Origin: Frankia sp. AgB32
GTDB taxonomy: Bacteria; Actinomycetota; Actinomycetes; Frankiales; Frankiaceae
NCBI RefSeq assembly: GCF_023243045.1
Contig: NZ_JALKFX010000018.1
Coordinates: forward strand, 39,474-73,579
Direction of reading: 5' to 3'
Length of the DNA stretch: 34,106 bases
Made by a program: the position numbers and the translations under genes. The notes under the pieces were generated by a model. The model made no database searches, had not been told where the DNA came from, and worked only from the letters and a program-made list of their open reading frames with translations. This document shows positions 26,868 to 34,106 of the stretch, piece after piece; the first letter of the stretch is position 1; the number at the start of each line of letters is the position of its first letter.

Positions 26868-27809
26868 ATGACCAGATGGACGACCCTGCTGATGGACGAC
26901 GCGCGGCTACGCGCGCTCCCCGGTCCGCCGGCCGGGGGACCGGCGGAGGACACTGCCGGCCCCGGCCCGACCCCCCTTGAGCTCTACCGACGATGGGAGC
27001 GTCAGCAGTGGTCCGCCGAGGCACTCGATCTCAGCGGCGACCGCCAGGCGTTCGCGGACGAACGCCATCCGGCCGTGATGCGGGACATGCTGCGCAGCGC
27101 GGTCACGACCTTCATCATCGGCGAGTACACCGGCCTCGACATGCTCGGCCCGATCCTCACCGGGTCCCCCGCCGAGGAATACACGCTGTTCCTCGGCACC
27201 CAGACGGCCGACGAGACCCGGCACACCCGCGCGATGTTCCGGATGGGAACCGAGGTCCTCGGGCTGTCGGCGGACCCGAGGACGATGCTTGCGCAGGCCT
27301 GGCGGCTGGCCACCCTCGCCCACCACGAACTCGCCCTCCTTGAGGGTGAGGCCGCGCGGGACGTGCGCGCGCAGCCCATGGACTACGGCCGGTGGCTACG
27401 CGCCGTCGTCCTGTTTCATCTGATCACCGAAGGAGTGCTGGCCCTCGTCGGTCAGCGGGTCCTCGTCCACGCGCTGCGTGAGATCAGGGCATTCGAGGGC
27501 ATCAGGACCGCCTTCGTCGCGATGGGCCGCGACGAGTCCCGCCACGTCGGCTTCGGACTGCACGCGCTGCGCCGCGGCATCCAGGAGGGCCACGCCGAGG
27601 TGATCTACGGCGCCCTTGAGGAGGCCGCGCCGCTCGCGCTGCGGCTCGACACCGAGTTCGACGGCATCGCTGTCGACTTCCGGCAGATGAGCGTGGAGGT
27701 TCTGCGCCGTCATCTCGGCCGGATCGGCGCCTCCCCGGTCTTCGTCTCGCACCTGCTCGACCACTACACCCCCCGTATCACCCCCCGCACTGACCGAGAG
27801 CAGGAGTGA
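26868..27809 (+). CDS. R2-like diiron oxidase (ribonucleotide-reductase beta-like fold)
   Basis: This 313-residue ferritin-like protein has a complete set of six diiron ligands: E86 (IIGEYTGLD), E116 and H119 (ADETRHTRAMF), E188 (LITEGVLAL), E223 and H226 (RDESRHVGFG). The opening LYRRWERQQWSAEALDLSGDR resembles the N-terminus of class I R2 proteins. It has no catalytic R1 partner here and is shorter than most R2 subunits, so it is more like R2-like ligand-binding oxidases or diiron oxygenases used in biosynthesis. The ATG at 26868 has GGAGG six bases upstream. The stop overlaps or nearly touches the ligase-ALDH start. The likely role is two-electron oxidation, hydroxylation or desaturation of an acyl chain or amine, but the substrate is not known. 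Confidence 0.85.
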   Translation: MTRWTTLLMDDARLRALPGPPAGGPAEDTAGPGPTPLELYRRWERQQWSAEALDLSGDRQAFADERHPAVMRDMLRSAVTTFIIGEYTGLDMLGPILTGSPAEEYTLFLGTQTADETRHTRAMFRMGTEVLGLSADPRTMLAQAWRLATLAHHELALLEGEAARDVRAQPMDYGRWLRAVVLFHLITEGVLALVGQRVLVHALREIRAFEGIRTAFVAMGRDESRHVGFGLHALRRGIQEGHAEVIYGALEEAAPLALRLDTEFDGIAVDFRQMSVEVLRRHLGRIGASPVFVSHLLDHYTPRITPRTDREQE

Positions 27810-27811
27810 TC

Positions 27812-30592
27812 GTGAATCAGGACGCCATCCGGATCGTCTTCCAGCACGGAGCCCTGTCCGCGACCGACGTCTCCCGGACCTGCGCGGGTATCACCGACCG
27901 GCTGCTCGCGATGGGACTGCGCGCCGGGGACCGGGTCGGACTGGTCGCCGCGAACTCGGTGGACCATGTGCTGGCCACGCTCAGCCTCATGCACCTGGAC
28001 GTGTCCCTCATCCTGCTCGACGATCAGCAGGCGCCGGCGGAACGGGCGGCGGTACTGCGCCGTGCCCGCGCCCGCTGGCTCCTCCACGACACCGCGGGGG
28101 AGCACGAAAGTGCGGGGGACGCGGCGGGGGAGACGACGAACGGGACGACCCTCGACAACGACGCGGCGGCGCCACGCCGGATCGCGCTCGGGACGCTCGT
28201 CGCCGGTGCGGCGCCCTCGCCGGCGTGCCCCGCCTTCGAGCTGGATCTCGAGCCCTGGTGGACCCGTGACGACGCCCTCATCCTGTCCTCCTCGGGTACC
28301 ACCGGCATCCCGACGATGGTGGTGCGGTCCGGACCGGGTCTGCTCGGCAACATCGAGCGCACCCTGCGTCGGATGGGGTACACCAGCGGCGACGTACTGC
28401 TGCCACTGCTGCCGATGTCCCACCAGTACGGACTGTCGCTCCTCATGGCATGGTGGCTGTCCGGGTGCTGCCTGGTGGTCGTTCCCCATTCCCGTATCGA
28501 CCGCGCGATCGAGGCCGTCACCACGCTGAACGTGACCGTGGTCGACGGCGCCCCGTCGACCTACCACAGCCTGCTGCGCATGATGAAGGGCCGGTCGGTG
28601 GACCGCGCGGCGCTGGCGTCGGTCCGGATGTGGTGCGTGGGCGGAGCTCCGCTCGGCCGCGGCCTGGCGGAGCAGTTCGCCGCGTTCGCCGGCGCCCCGC
28701 TGCTGGACGGCTACGGCAGCACCGAGGCGGGCAACATCGCGCTGGCCTCGCGGGCGCGGCCCCGGCTGTGCGGCGAACCGTTGGACGGCGTCGAGGTCGA
28801 GGTCGTCCGCGAGGACGGCAGGGCGGCCGCCGACGGCGAGATCGGCGAGATCGTGGTCCGCACGCCCGACCTGATGGTCGCCACGATCGATGCGCAGGGA
28901 CGGCTGCGGCGCGTCGACAGCACCGTCCACCGGACCGCGGACATCGGATACCGGACGGCGGCCGGCGACCTCGCGGTCCTCGGTCGCAAAGGCGCGGTGC
29001 ACCGGCACGGCCACACGCTCTACCCGGACGCCTTGGCGCACAAGGCGGAGGCGGCCGGTGCGCCGGTGAAGGTCATCGACGTGCCCGACGAGCGACGAGG
29101 TTGCCGCCTCGTCTTCGTCGTGGCCGACTCCGGCGGGGACGCCCGGCATTGGCGCCAGGCCATCCGACCGCATCTGGCCACCCATGAGCAGCCCAACCAG
29201 GTTCTGGTGGTGCCGTCGCTGCCGCTGAACCGCAACGGGAAGGTGGACACGGCGGCGCTGCGCTCGCTGGTGGCGGCGGAACTCCGTCGCGGCGACGAGG
29301 CGCTCACCGCGCCCCATGCGGTGGAGCGGGCCGCGGTGGAGCCGGCCGGGCCGGCGCAGGCATCCGACGTCTCCTACATCCCACTGCCGGAGCGGGTGTC
29401 GTCGCTGCTCGCCGTCGCACGCTATCTCGAGGAGCACCGTGACGACGTCCTGACGATCCTCACCGAGGTGTCGAACCACCGAACCGCCGTCAGCGAGATC
29501 GACGCGGCCATCGCGACGTTGCGCGGCGCCGCGCTGGAGGTCTCCACCTACCGGCCCTCGCTCGTCGAACGCGCCTCGGTGTTCCTGCCGTCCAACATTC
29601 CGCTGTACGCCTACGCGCTGTTCCTGCTGATCCCGAGCCTCTACAGCGAGCGGGTGACCTTCCGGCCGTCGGGCCAGATCCGGTCCACCCTGGGGCGCCT
29701 GCACGAGCTGTTGGCCAAGGTGCACGAGCTGCCGATCACGGTGTCGAACACCACCCAGCGCGAGTTTGTCTGTGGTTCGGTCGCCGAGTCCGACCTGGTC
29801 GTGTTCACCGGTACCTACGCGAACGCGGAGAAAATCCGTTCGCGACTCGGCAGGGAGCAGCTGTTCATCTTCTTCGGGCAGGGCATCAATCCGTTCATCA
29901 CCGGTCCGGGCGCCGACGTGGATCTCGCCGCCCGCGACGCCGTGGAGATCCGGCTGCTCAACTCCGGGCAGGACTGCTTCGGCCCAGACGTGATCTTCGT
30001 GCACGAATCCATCGGCGACGAGTTCATGACCCTGCTGACCAGGCGGCTCGACGAGCTGAGGGTCGGTCCCTACGACGATCCGACTGCTGACTACGGCGCG
30101 ATGTACTACAGCCAGGCCTTCGGCTTCGCGTTGGAGTACCTCCTGGACAATGCCGAGCACATCGTGCACGGCGGGCAGGTCGACGTGCCTGGGCGCTGGC
30201 TGCAGCCCACGGTGCTCAGCCGCGCCCTCACCGACGTCAAACCGGCCTGTGAGGAGCTGTTCGCCCCGGTCTTCAATGTGCTGCGCTACTCGACGGAGCA
30301 GGAGCTGCATCGCTTCCTCACCTCACCGTTCTTCGAGGAGCGGGCAATGGGTGCGATGGTCTACGGGGACATGCCGGCCACCGTCAAGCTGCTGGAGCGC
30401 CGCCATGAGGTCTGCGTCAACGCCACCCTGCTGCAGACCGAGAACGGGAACGCGCCGATGGGCGGGCGCGGAATGGTCGCCAACTACGTCGCGTTCGGCG
30501 GGCGGCGGATCGCCGAACCGCTGCTCGTCTCGAAGGCGATCGCGGACCATCTGAAGCCGGTGGCCACCCGGAGTCGGCGGGAGACGGCATGA
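27812..30592 (+). CDS. Fused acyl-adenylating enzyme and aldehyde dehydrogenase/acyl reductase
   Basis: This 926-residue protein joins two enzymes. Residues 1-490 form an ANL adenylation domain: SSSGTTG near 160, DGYGSTEAGNIAL as the A5 region, ADIGYRTAAGDLAVLGRKG (A7/A8 hinge) and adenylating K477 in LNRNGKVDTAAL. Residues ~520-920 form an aldehyde-dehydrogenase-fold domain with catalytic C722 in LLNSGQDCFGPDV, EELFAPVFNVLRY and a C-terminal NGNAPMGGRGMVANYV. No carrier domain lies between them. The ALDH part could reduce an activated acid to an aldehyde, or oxidise an aldehyde to the acid that is then activated. The GTG at 27812 has AGGAG five bases upstream; GTG 27806 (overlapping the previous stop) is an alternative. 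The P450 follows with an ATGA overlap, so one transcript is expected. Confidence 0.88.
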   Translation: MNQDAIRIVFQHGALSATDVSRTCAGITDRLLAMGLRAGDRVGLVAANSVDHVLATLSLMHLDVSLILLDDQQAPAERAAVLRRARARWLLHDTAGEHESAGDAAGETTNGTTLDNDAAAPRRIALGTLVAGAAPSPACPAFELDLEPWWTRDDALILSSSGTTGIPTMVVRSGPGLLGNIERTLRRMGYTSGDVLLPLLPMSHQYGLSLLMAWWLSGCCLVVVPHSRIDRAIEAVTTLNVTVVDGAPSTYHSLLRMMKGRSVDRAALASVRMWCVGGAPLGRGLAEQFAAFAGAPLLDGYGSTEAGNIALASRARPRLCGEPLDGVEVEVVREDGRAAADGEIGEIVVRTPDLMVATIDAQGRLRRVDSTVHRTADIGYRTAAGDLAVLGRKGAVHRHGHTLYPDALAHKAEAAGAPVKVIDVPDERRGCRLVFVVADSGGDARHWRQAIRPHLATHEQPNQVLVVPSLPLNRNGKVDTAALRSLVAAELRRGDEALTAPHAVERAAVEPAGPAQASDVSYIPLPERVSSLLAVARYLEEHRDDVLTILTEVSNHRTAVSEIDAAIATLRGAALEVSTYRPSLVERASVFLPSNIPLYAYALFLLIPSLYSERVTFRPSGQIRSTLGRLHELLAKVHELPITVSNTTQREFVCGSVAESDLVVFTGTYANAEKIRSRLGREQLFIFFGQGINPFITGPGADVDLAARDAVEIRLLNSGQDCFGPDVIFVHESIGDEFMTLLTRRLDELRVGPYDDPTADYGAMYYSQAFGFALEYLLDNAEHIVHGGQVDVPGRWLQPTVLSRALTDVKPACEELFAPVFNVLRYSTEQELHRFLTSPFFEERAMGAMVYGDMPATVKLLERRHEVCVNATLLQTENGNAPMGGRGMVANYVAFGGRRIAEPLLVSKAIADHLKPVATRSRRETA

Positions 30593-31917
30593 CCCTCGAC
30601 ACCGCGCTGCCGAGACCGGTCGGTTCTAGGCTGCCAACGATCGTCCAGACCGCGCTGTACTGGATGTTCCCGCGGCGCACCCTGCGTCGCTGGCAGGCCC
30701 GCTACGGCGATGTGATCGCGGCGAGCGTCCTTCCCATGGGGGACATCGTGTTCCTCTGCGACGTCGGGGACATCAAGGAACTGATGCGCGCCGACCCGGC
30801 ACTGTTCCCCGCCGGGGTGGCGAACGCGAAGCTGGGTGGCCCGTTCAGCGAGCACTCCATGCTGATCTCCGACGGGCCCCGGCACACCTCCTCTAGGGCG
30901 CTGCTGATGCCTGCGTTCCACGGTCGGGCGGTGCGGGAGCGGGTCGAGGAGATCACCGGGATCGTCGAGGCGCACCTGCGCACCTGGCCCGTCGACCGGC
31001 CGTTTCCGCTGCACGGGCGTTGCGAGCAGATCGCGCTTGACGTGATCCTGCGGATTGTGATGGGTGTCGACGAACGCGGGCTGGATGATGTCCGGGCGGC
31101 GATGCTGCGGCTCACCCAGGTCGAGTCGTTGCTGGAGCTGTTCCTGTCCGCCGGGCTGCTGGGCCGGCTGCTCCCGTTCGCTCGGCGCCGTCAGCGTGTG
31201 CTCGCGGAGTCCCATGATCGGCTGCTTGCCTACATCCAGGCGAGTCGGAACTCCCCGGGCCTGGCGGCGCGTGCTGATGCCGCGGCCCTGCTGATGCGCG
31301 CCACGGACGAGGACGGCGAGCCGCTGTCCGACCGTGCGGTCGAGGACCAGCTGATCACGTTGCTGATAGCCGGCTACGAGACCACCGCGACCGCCCTGGC
31401 CTGGACGTTCGAGCGTCTTGTCCGAACCCCGGAGGTGCTCGCGCGCGCCACCCGGGCCGCCGCGGAGGACGACGACGAGTACCTCGACGCCGTGGTCAAG
31501 GAGAGCCTGCGGGCCCGGACCGTGATCCCCGACCTCAGCCGGATGGCGACCGCCGATACGGATTTCGCTGGTCACCGGATCCGCGCCGGGGTTGTTCTCG
31601 CGCCCTGCCTCGACATCGTCCACGAGTCACCGGAGGTGTTCGACGAGCCGATGCGATTCCGGCCGGAGCGCTTTCTGTCCGACCGTGGCGCCACCGCCAA
31701 CTGGCTGCCGTTCGGGGGCGGAATCCGTCGCTGCCTGGGTGCCGCCTTCGCCCAGACAGAGATGCGCACGATCATCAAACAGTTGCTTCGGTGCTACGAG
31801 TTCATCCCCACCTCCGCGCCGGACGAGCGGATGTCACGGCGCCATATCACCACCGCGCCCGGCCGGGGCGCCGTCGTGACGGTCCGCGCACGTACCGCTC
31901 TGCCCACCCGCGGGTGA
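30589..31917 (+). CDS. Cytochrome P450
   Basis: This 442-residue soluble bacterial P450 has all core motifs. The I-helix oxygen-binding groove is AGYETTATAL; the K-helix ExxR is E305 and R308 in VKESLRAR. The PERF-like region is FRPERFL. The heme-thiolate loop is FGGGIRRCLGAAFA with C382. It resembles the bacterial CYP110/CYP138-like branch by general pattern, a group that includes fatty-acid and alkane hydroxylases; I cannot assign a family number. The ATG overlaps the ligase-ALDH stop (ATGA), and its own stop overlaps the GTG of the FAD/NAD(P) gene (GTGA). No ferredoxin gene is seen. It probably oxidises the acyl part or the finished peptide, with electrons from a partner encoded elsewhere or possibly linked to the following oxidoreductase. 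Confidence 0.93.
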   Translation: MTLDTALPRPVGSRLPTIVQTALYWMFPRRTLRRWQARYGDVIAASVLPMGDIVFLCDVGDIKELMRADPALFPAGVANAKLGGPFSEHSMLISDGPRHTSSRALLMPAFHGRAVRERVEEITGIVEAHLRTWPVDRPFPLHGRCEQIALDVILRIVMGVDERGLDDVRAAMLRLTQVESLLELFLSAGLLGRLLPFARRRQRVLAESHDRLLAYIQASRNSPGLAARADAAALLMRATDEDGEPLSDRAVEDQLITLLIAGYETTATALAWTFERLVRTPEVLARATRAAAEDDDEYLDAVVKESLRARTVIPDLSRMATADTDFAGHRIRAGVVLAPCLDIVHESPEVFDEPMRFRPERFLSDRGATANWLPFGGGIRRCLGAAFAQTEMRTIIKQLLRCYEFIPTSAPDERMSRRHITTAPGRGAVVTVRARTALPTRG

Positions 31918-33780
31918 CCCGACCTGCGCGGGTCTGCGTCGTCGGCGCGGGGCCCCGCCGGCCCCGGGGGGGGCCACCGGGCGGGGCGCGGGGCCCCCCC
32001 CCGCGCGGGGGGGGGGGGGGGCGGCGGGGCCCCCCCCGGAACCGGGGTCGTCCAACGGCTCTGCGCGCTGGCCCGCCCCGGCGAGCTGGAGGTACACGTC
32101 ATCGATCCGTTTCCGCCGGGCGCGGGGCGGATCTGGCGACGGGCGCAACCCGATCTACTGTGGATGAACTCGCCGGTGTCCGCCGTGTCGGATTTTGGTG
32201 GCGCGGACGGACTGCCGTCGCTGTGGGAGTGGTTGCGTGCCGTGCCACCGGCGGCAGCGACGGGCGTTGGACCCGCGGCGCGGGCACAACGAGTGCACGA
32301 GCGCTGGTTCGCCACCCGGCCCCTCGCAGGCGCCTACTACGAGTGGGTGTTCGCGCGGGCGGTGGCGGCCGGCATCGACGTCCGGGTCCACGCCGACCGG
32401 GCCGTGGACGTTCGCGACAGCGGTGCCGGCCAGGCCGTGTGGCTGGAGTCCGCGCCGGAACCGCTTGTCGTCGACGCGGTCGTGCTTGCCCAGGGACACA
32501 TCGAGATCCGGCCGGGGGCAGGCGAGCGTGAGCTCGCCGCCCATGCCGACCGTCACGGTCTGCTCTACCGGCCGCCTGGGCTGGCCCGCGCCGTCGAGCT
32601 CGACGAGCTTGGCCCGGGGGAGACCGTGCTGCTGCGCGGCCTCGGGCTGACGTTCGTCGACCAGGTCAGCCTGCTCAGTCAGGGCCGTGGCGGCGCCTTT
32701 CGCCGAGACCGCGGTACGGGACGCCTCGCCTACCGGGCGTCCGGTCGGGAACCGGTGATCTACGCCGGGTCCCGGCGCGGCGTCCCGTACCACACCAAAC
32801 CGACATCGACGCTGGTCGCCGGCCCACCGCCGTTGCCGAGTCTCTACACCCGGGAGGCCGTCGCCGCACTCGGCACGGGCCTCGACTTCCGCACGCGGGT
32901 CTGGCCGCTGGTGGTGAAGGAGATACTGGGCGGCTACTTCCACGAACTGCTGCTCGGTCATCCCGACCGCGCGGGGATGAGCTGGCCGGAGTTCTCCGCT
33001 CGGCTGGCCGCCGCGGCGGCGCAGGAGGTGCCGCGACTGGTGGCAGCTGCCGCGCCGGACCCGGCGGACCGCTATGACCTCGATGTTGTCGCGACGCCGA
33101 TGGCCGGCCGGGAGTTCGACGACGCCGATCACCTTCAACGATGGACGCGGTCCTACCTCCGCGCGGGCCTGCGTCGCCGCGGCGACCCTCGGTACAGCGC
33201 CGAGCTCGGCGCGCTCGCGGCGCTCGGCTCGGCGGTGCTGACCACCCTCGAGGTGGCGCCGCGGCTCACGCCCCGATCCCGCCGGCGCGACGTCGAGGGC
33301 TGGTTCCTGCCCCTGGGCGGTTTCCTGTCGAGCGGGCCGCCGCGCCGAAGGATGGAGGAGCTTGTCGCGTTGTCGGAGGCCGGAGTTCTGCGGTTTCTGG
33401 GCCCGTCCCCGCGGATCTCGGCGGCGGGCACCGCGTTCACGGCGACGAGCGGGGTCGTGCCCGCCCACGTCGTGCGGGCTACCGGCCTGATCGAGTCCCG
33501 CCTGGCCGAACAGGCCCTGGCCACGACCGCGGACCCGCTGCTCACCGCACTGCGGGGACGCGGTGAATGCGCCGCGGACCCGGCGACCGGGCTGCTCGCT
33601 GTCCGCGAGGCCGACCGTCGGATACTGCTCCGCTCGGGCGCGGCGCACCCGCGCCGGTTCGCGACCGGCCCCGCGGTCGCCGCGGTCTGCTCTCCGGAGC
33701 GCGATCGTGTCCCGGAGTTCGGCTTCTTCGCCGTGAACGACGCGGTGGCGAGGGCGGTCCTCAGCGTCGTAGCCGGCTGA
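31914..33780 (+). CDS. FAD/NAD(P)-binding oxidoreductase (PF13454-like), frame broken by a GC block
   Basis: The reading frame begins at GTG 31914 with TRPARVCVVGAGPR, the start of a dinucleotide-binding fold. It is then interrupted by a G/C block. Immediately after the block the frame resumes as GTGVVQRLCALARPGELEVHVIDP. If 31959-32037 (79 nt) is removed, the motif reads V-V-G-A-G-P-R-G-T-G-V-V-Q-R and the frame continues without a break to 33780, giving about 595 residues. Later landmarks are LLWMNSPVSAV, PLVVDAVVLAQGHIEI, a second Gly-rich strand and a C-terminal PEFGFFAVNDAVARAVL. This is the FAD_NAD_binding_9 type of protein. The GTGA overlap couples it to the P450. It could supply electrons, hydroxylate nitrogen or oxidise the product; none is proven. 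As given, the sequence cannot make the full protein, but I think that is an artefact. Confidence 0.8.
31959..32037. other. 79-nt G/C-only insertion inside a Rossmann motif, probable artefact
   Basis: The block is made almost wholly of G and C (a single A), with runs of up to about 15 G. It sits exactly between the codons for GAGPR and GTGVV. Its length is one more than a multiple of three, so removing it restores the frame. It resembles the edge blocks of this window. Confidence 0.75.
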
Positions 33781-33967
33781 GCGCCGCGCGACCAAGCGTC
33801 CAGAACGTGTCGAACACGAACACGGCCGTCCAGATTCGGTCGGCGTTGAGCAGCCAGTCGCCGCTGGAGTTCCAGTACCACCCGGCGTCGTGCGGACCGT
33901 CGAACACCGCCTCGGCGGGCCAGCTGTGCCCGTTGACCGCCAGGGCGAACTGCACGACCACGTACAC
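33761..33967 (-). CDS. Small hydrophobic protein, probably 5'-incomplete
   Basis: From the GTG at 33967 it gives 68 residues, YVVVQFALAVNGHSWPAEA then GWYWNSSGDWLLNADRIWTAVFVFDTF and a basic tail GRAALSRLRR (two fragments of one sequence). Aromatic content is high and one or two membrane-associated helices are likely. The frame stays gene-like upstream to about 34066 (for example RPESLLTANRGWWAHA) but has no start codon before a stop close to the poly-C window edge. The true N-terminus is therefore probably lost in the low-quality edge. Its 3' end overlaps the FAD/NAD(P) gene by 20 bp on the opposite strand. I recognise no named family, and whether it belongs to the cluster is unknown. Confidence 0.55.
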   Translation of the reverse strand: MYVVVQFALAVNGHSWPAEAVFDGPHDAGWYWNSSGDWLLNADRIWTAVFVFDTFWTLGRAALSRLRR

Positions 33968-34085
33968 CGCCGCGTGCGCCCACCAGCCGCGGTTCGCGGT
34001 CAGCAGGGACTCCGGCCGGGGTGCGTCCGCCTGCGCCCGGCCGCCGGTGCCCGGGCCGGGGGCGCGGGCGGAAAATCAAGACCCA

Positions 34086-34099
34086 CCCCCCCCCCCCCC
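34086..34099. other. Poly-C run at the right window edge
   Basis: Fourteen consecutive C bases lie seven bases from the end, just where the small minus-strand gene loses its frame. It is likely the same type of low-quality edge as the one at position 1. Confidence 0.5.
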
Positions 34100-34106
34100 G
34101 GCACCA

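Noticed and set aside
26498-26980. Plus-strand ORFs upstream of the diiron oxidase
   Set aside because: They extend through the control region without a ribosome site; the GGAGG-supported ATG at 26868 is the better start and the upstream translation is not protein-like.
27764-30310. 848-codon minus-strand open frame antisense to the ligase-ALDH gene
   Set aside because: It is a GC-skew shadow frame with Arg/Gly/His-rich, family-free translation, while the plus strand encodes clear catalytic motifs.
31914-33780. A LanD-type cysteine decarboxylase to form avionin
   Set aside because: The protein is a large two-dinucleotide-fold oxidoreductase, not the small HFCD flavoprotein type.

Overview
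The window is about 34 kb of very GC-rich DNA from an actinobacterium. A Frankia-like organism is my best guess, because a GH6 cellulase, a WxL/DUF916 surface pair, DUF4429, DUF5708-like and S-adenosyl-methyltransferase (DUF574-type) genes occur together, but the sequence alone does not prove the genus. Start codons are often GTG or TTG, and neighbouring genes are often joined by ATGA, GTGA or TTGA overlaps. No tRNA, rRNA, CRISPR array or insertion sequence was found.

Left part (1-16,300). A 5'-truncated GH6 cellulase is followed by an AbiEi/DUF559 protein. Next comes the methylmalonyl-CoA mutase operon: small subunit, large subunit and MeaB GTPase. After it lies a visibly less GC-rich, translationally coupled three-gene operon (DUF262 protein, DUF3696 AAA ATPase, unknown protein) that looks like a defence-type module. 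Then follow a minus-strand S-adenosyl methyltransferase, an unusual membrane fusion of an Hsp70-like domain to a PstS-like phosphate-binding domain, and a damaged WxL/DUF916 pair in which both genes seem to have lost their 5' ends at one junction.

Right part (16,314-33,800). This is a biosynthetic gene cluster built around a class III lanthipeptide synthetase (LanKC). On the minus strand, in transcription order, are a GNAT acyltransferase, LanKC, two 27-residue precursor peptides too short for a usual gene call, an MFS exporter, a DUF5708-like small membrane protein, a DUF4429 protein, a FabD-like acyltransferase, a ThDP-dependent (acetolactate-synthase-like) enzyme and a FabF-like ketosynthase. 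Divergent from it on the plus strand are an R2-like diiron oxidase, an acyl-adenylating enzyme fused to an aldehyde-dehydrogenase-fold domain, a cytochrome P450 and an FAD/NAD(P)-binding oxidoreductase. Both precursors carry the class III DLQ leader motif and end in the same minimal S-x-x-S-x-x-C ring motif with Cys as the last residue. My inference is a lipid-peptide hybrid: a tiny labionin- or avionin-type peptide joined to an acyl or ketone unit made by the KS/AT/ThDP and ligase/reductase/oxidase enzymes. This resembles the lipolanthine concept, but the enzyme set differs from what I know of those clusters.

Sequence quality. Blocks of nearly pure G/C lie at both window edges and inside the FAD/NAD(P) gene. 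The internal block is 79 nt; removing it restores both the reading frame and a perfect dinucleotide-binding motif, so these blocks are probably assembly artefacts.
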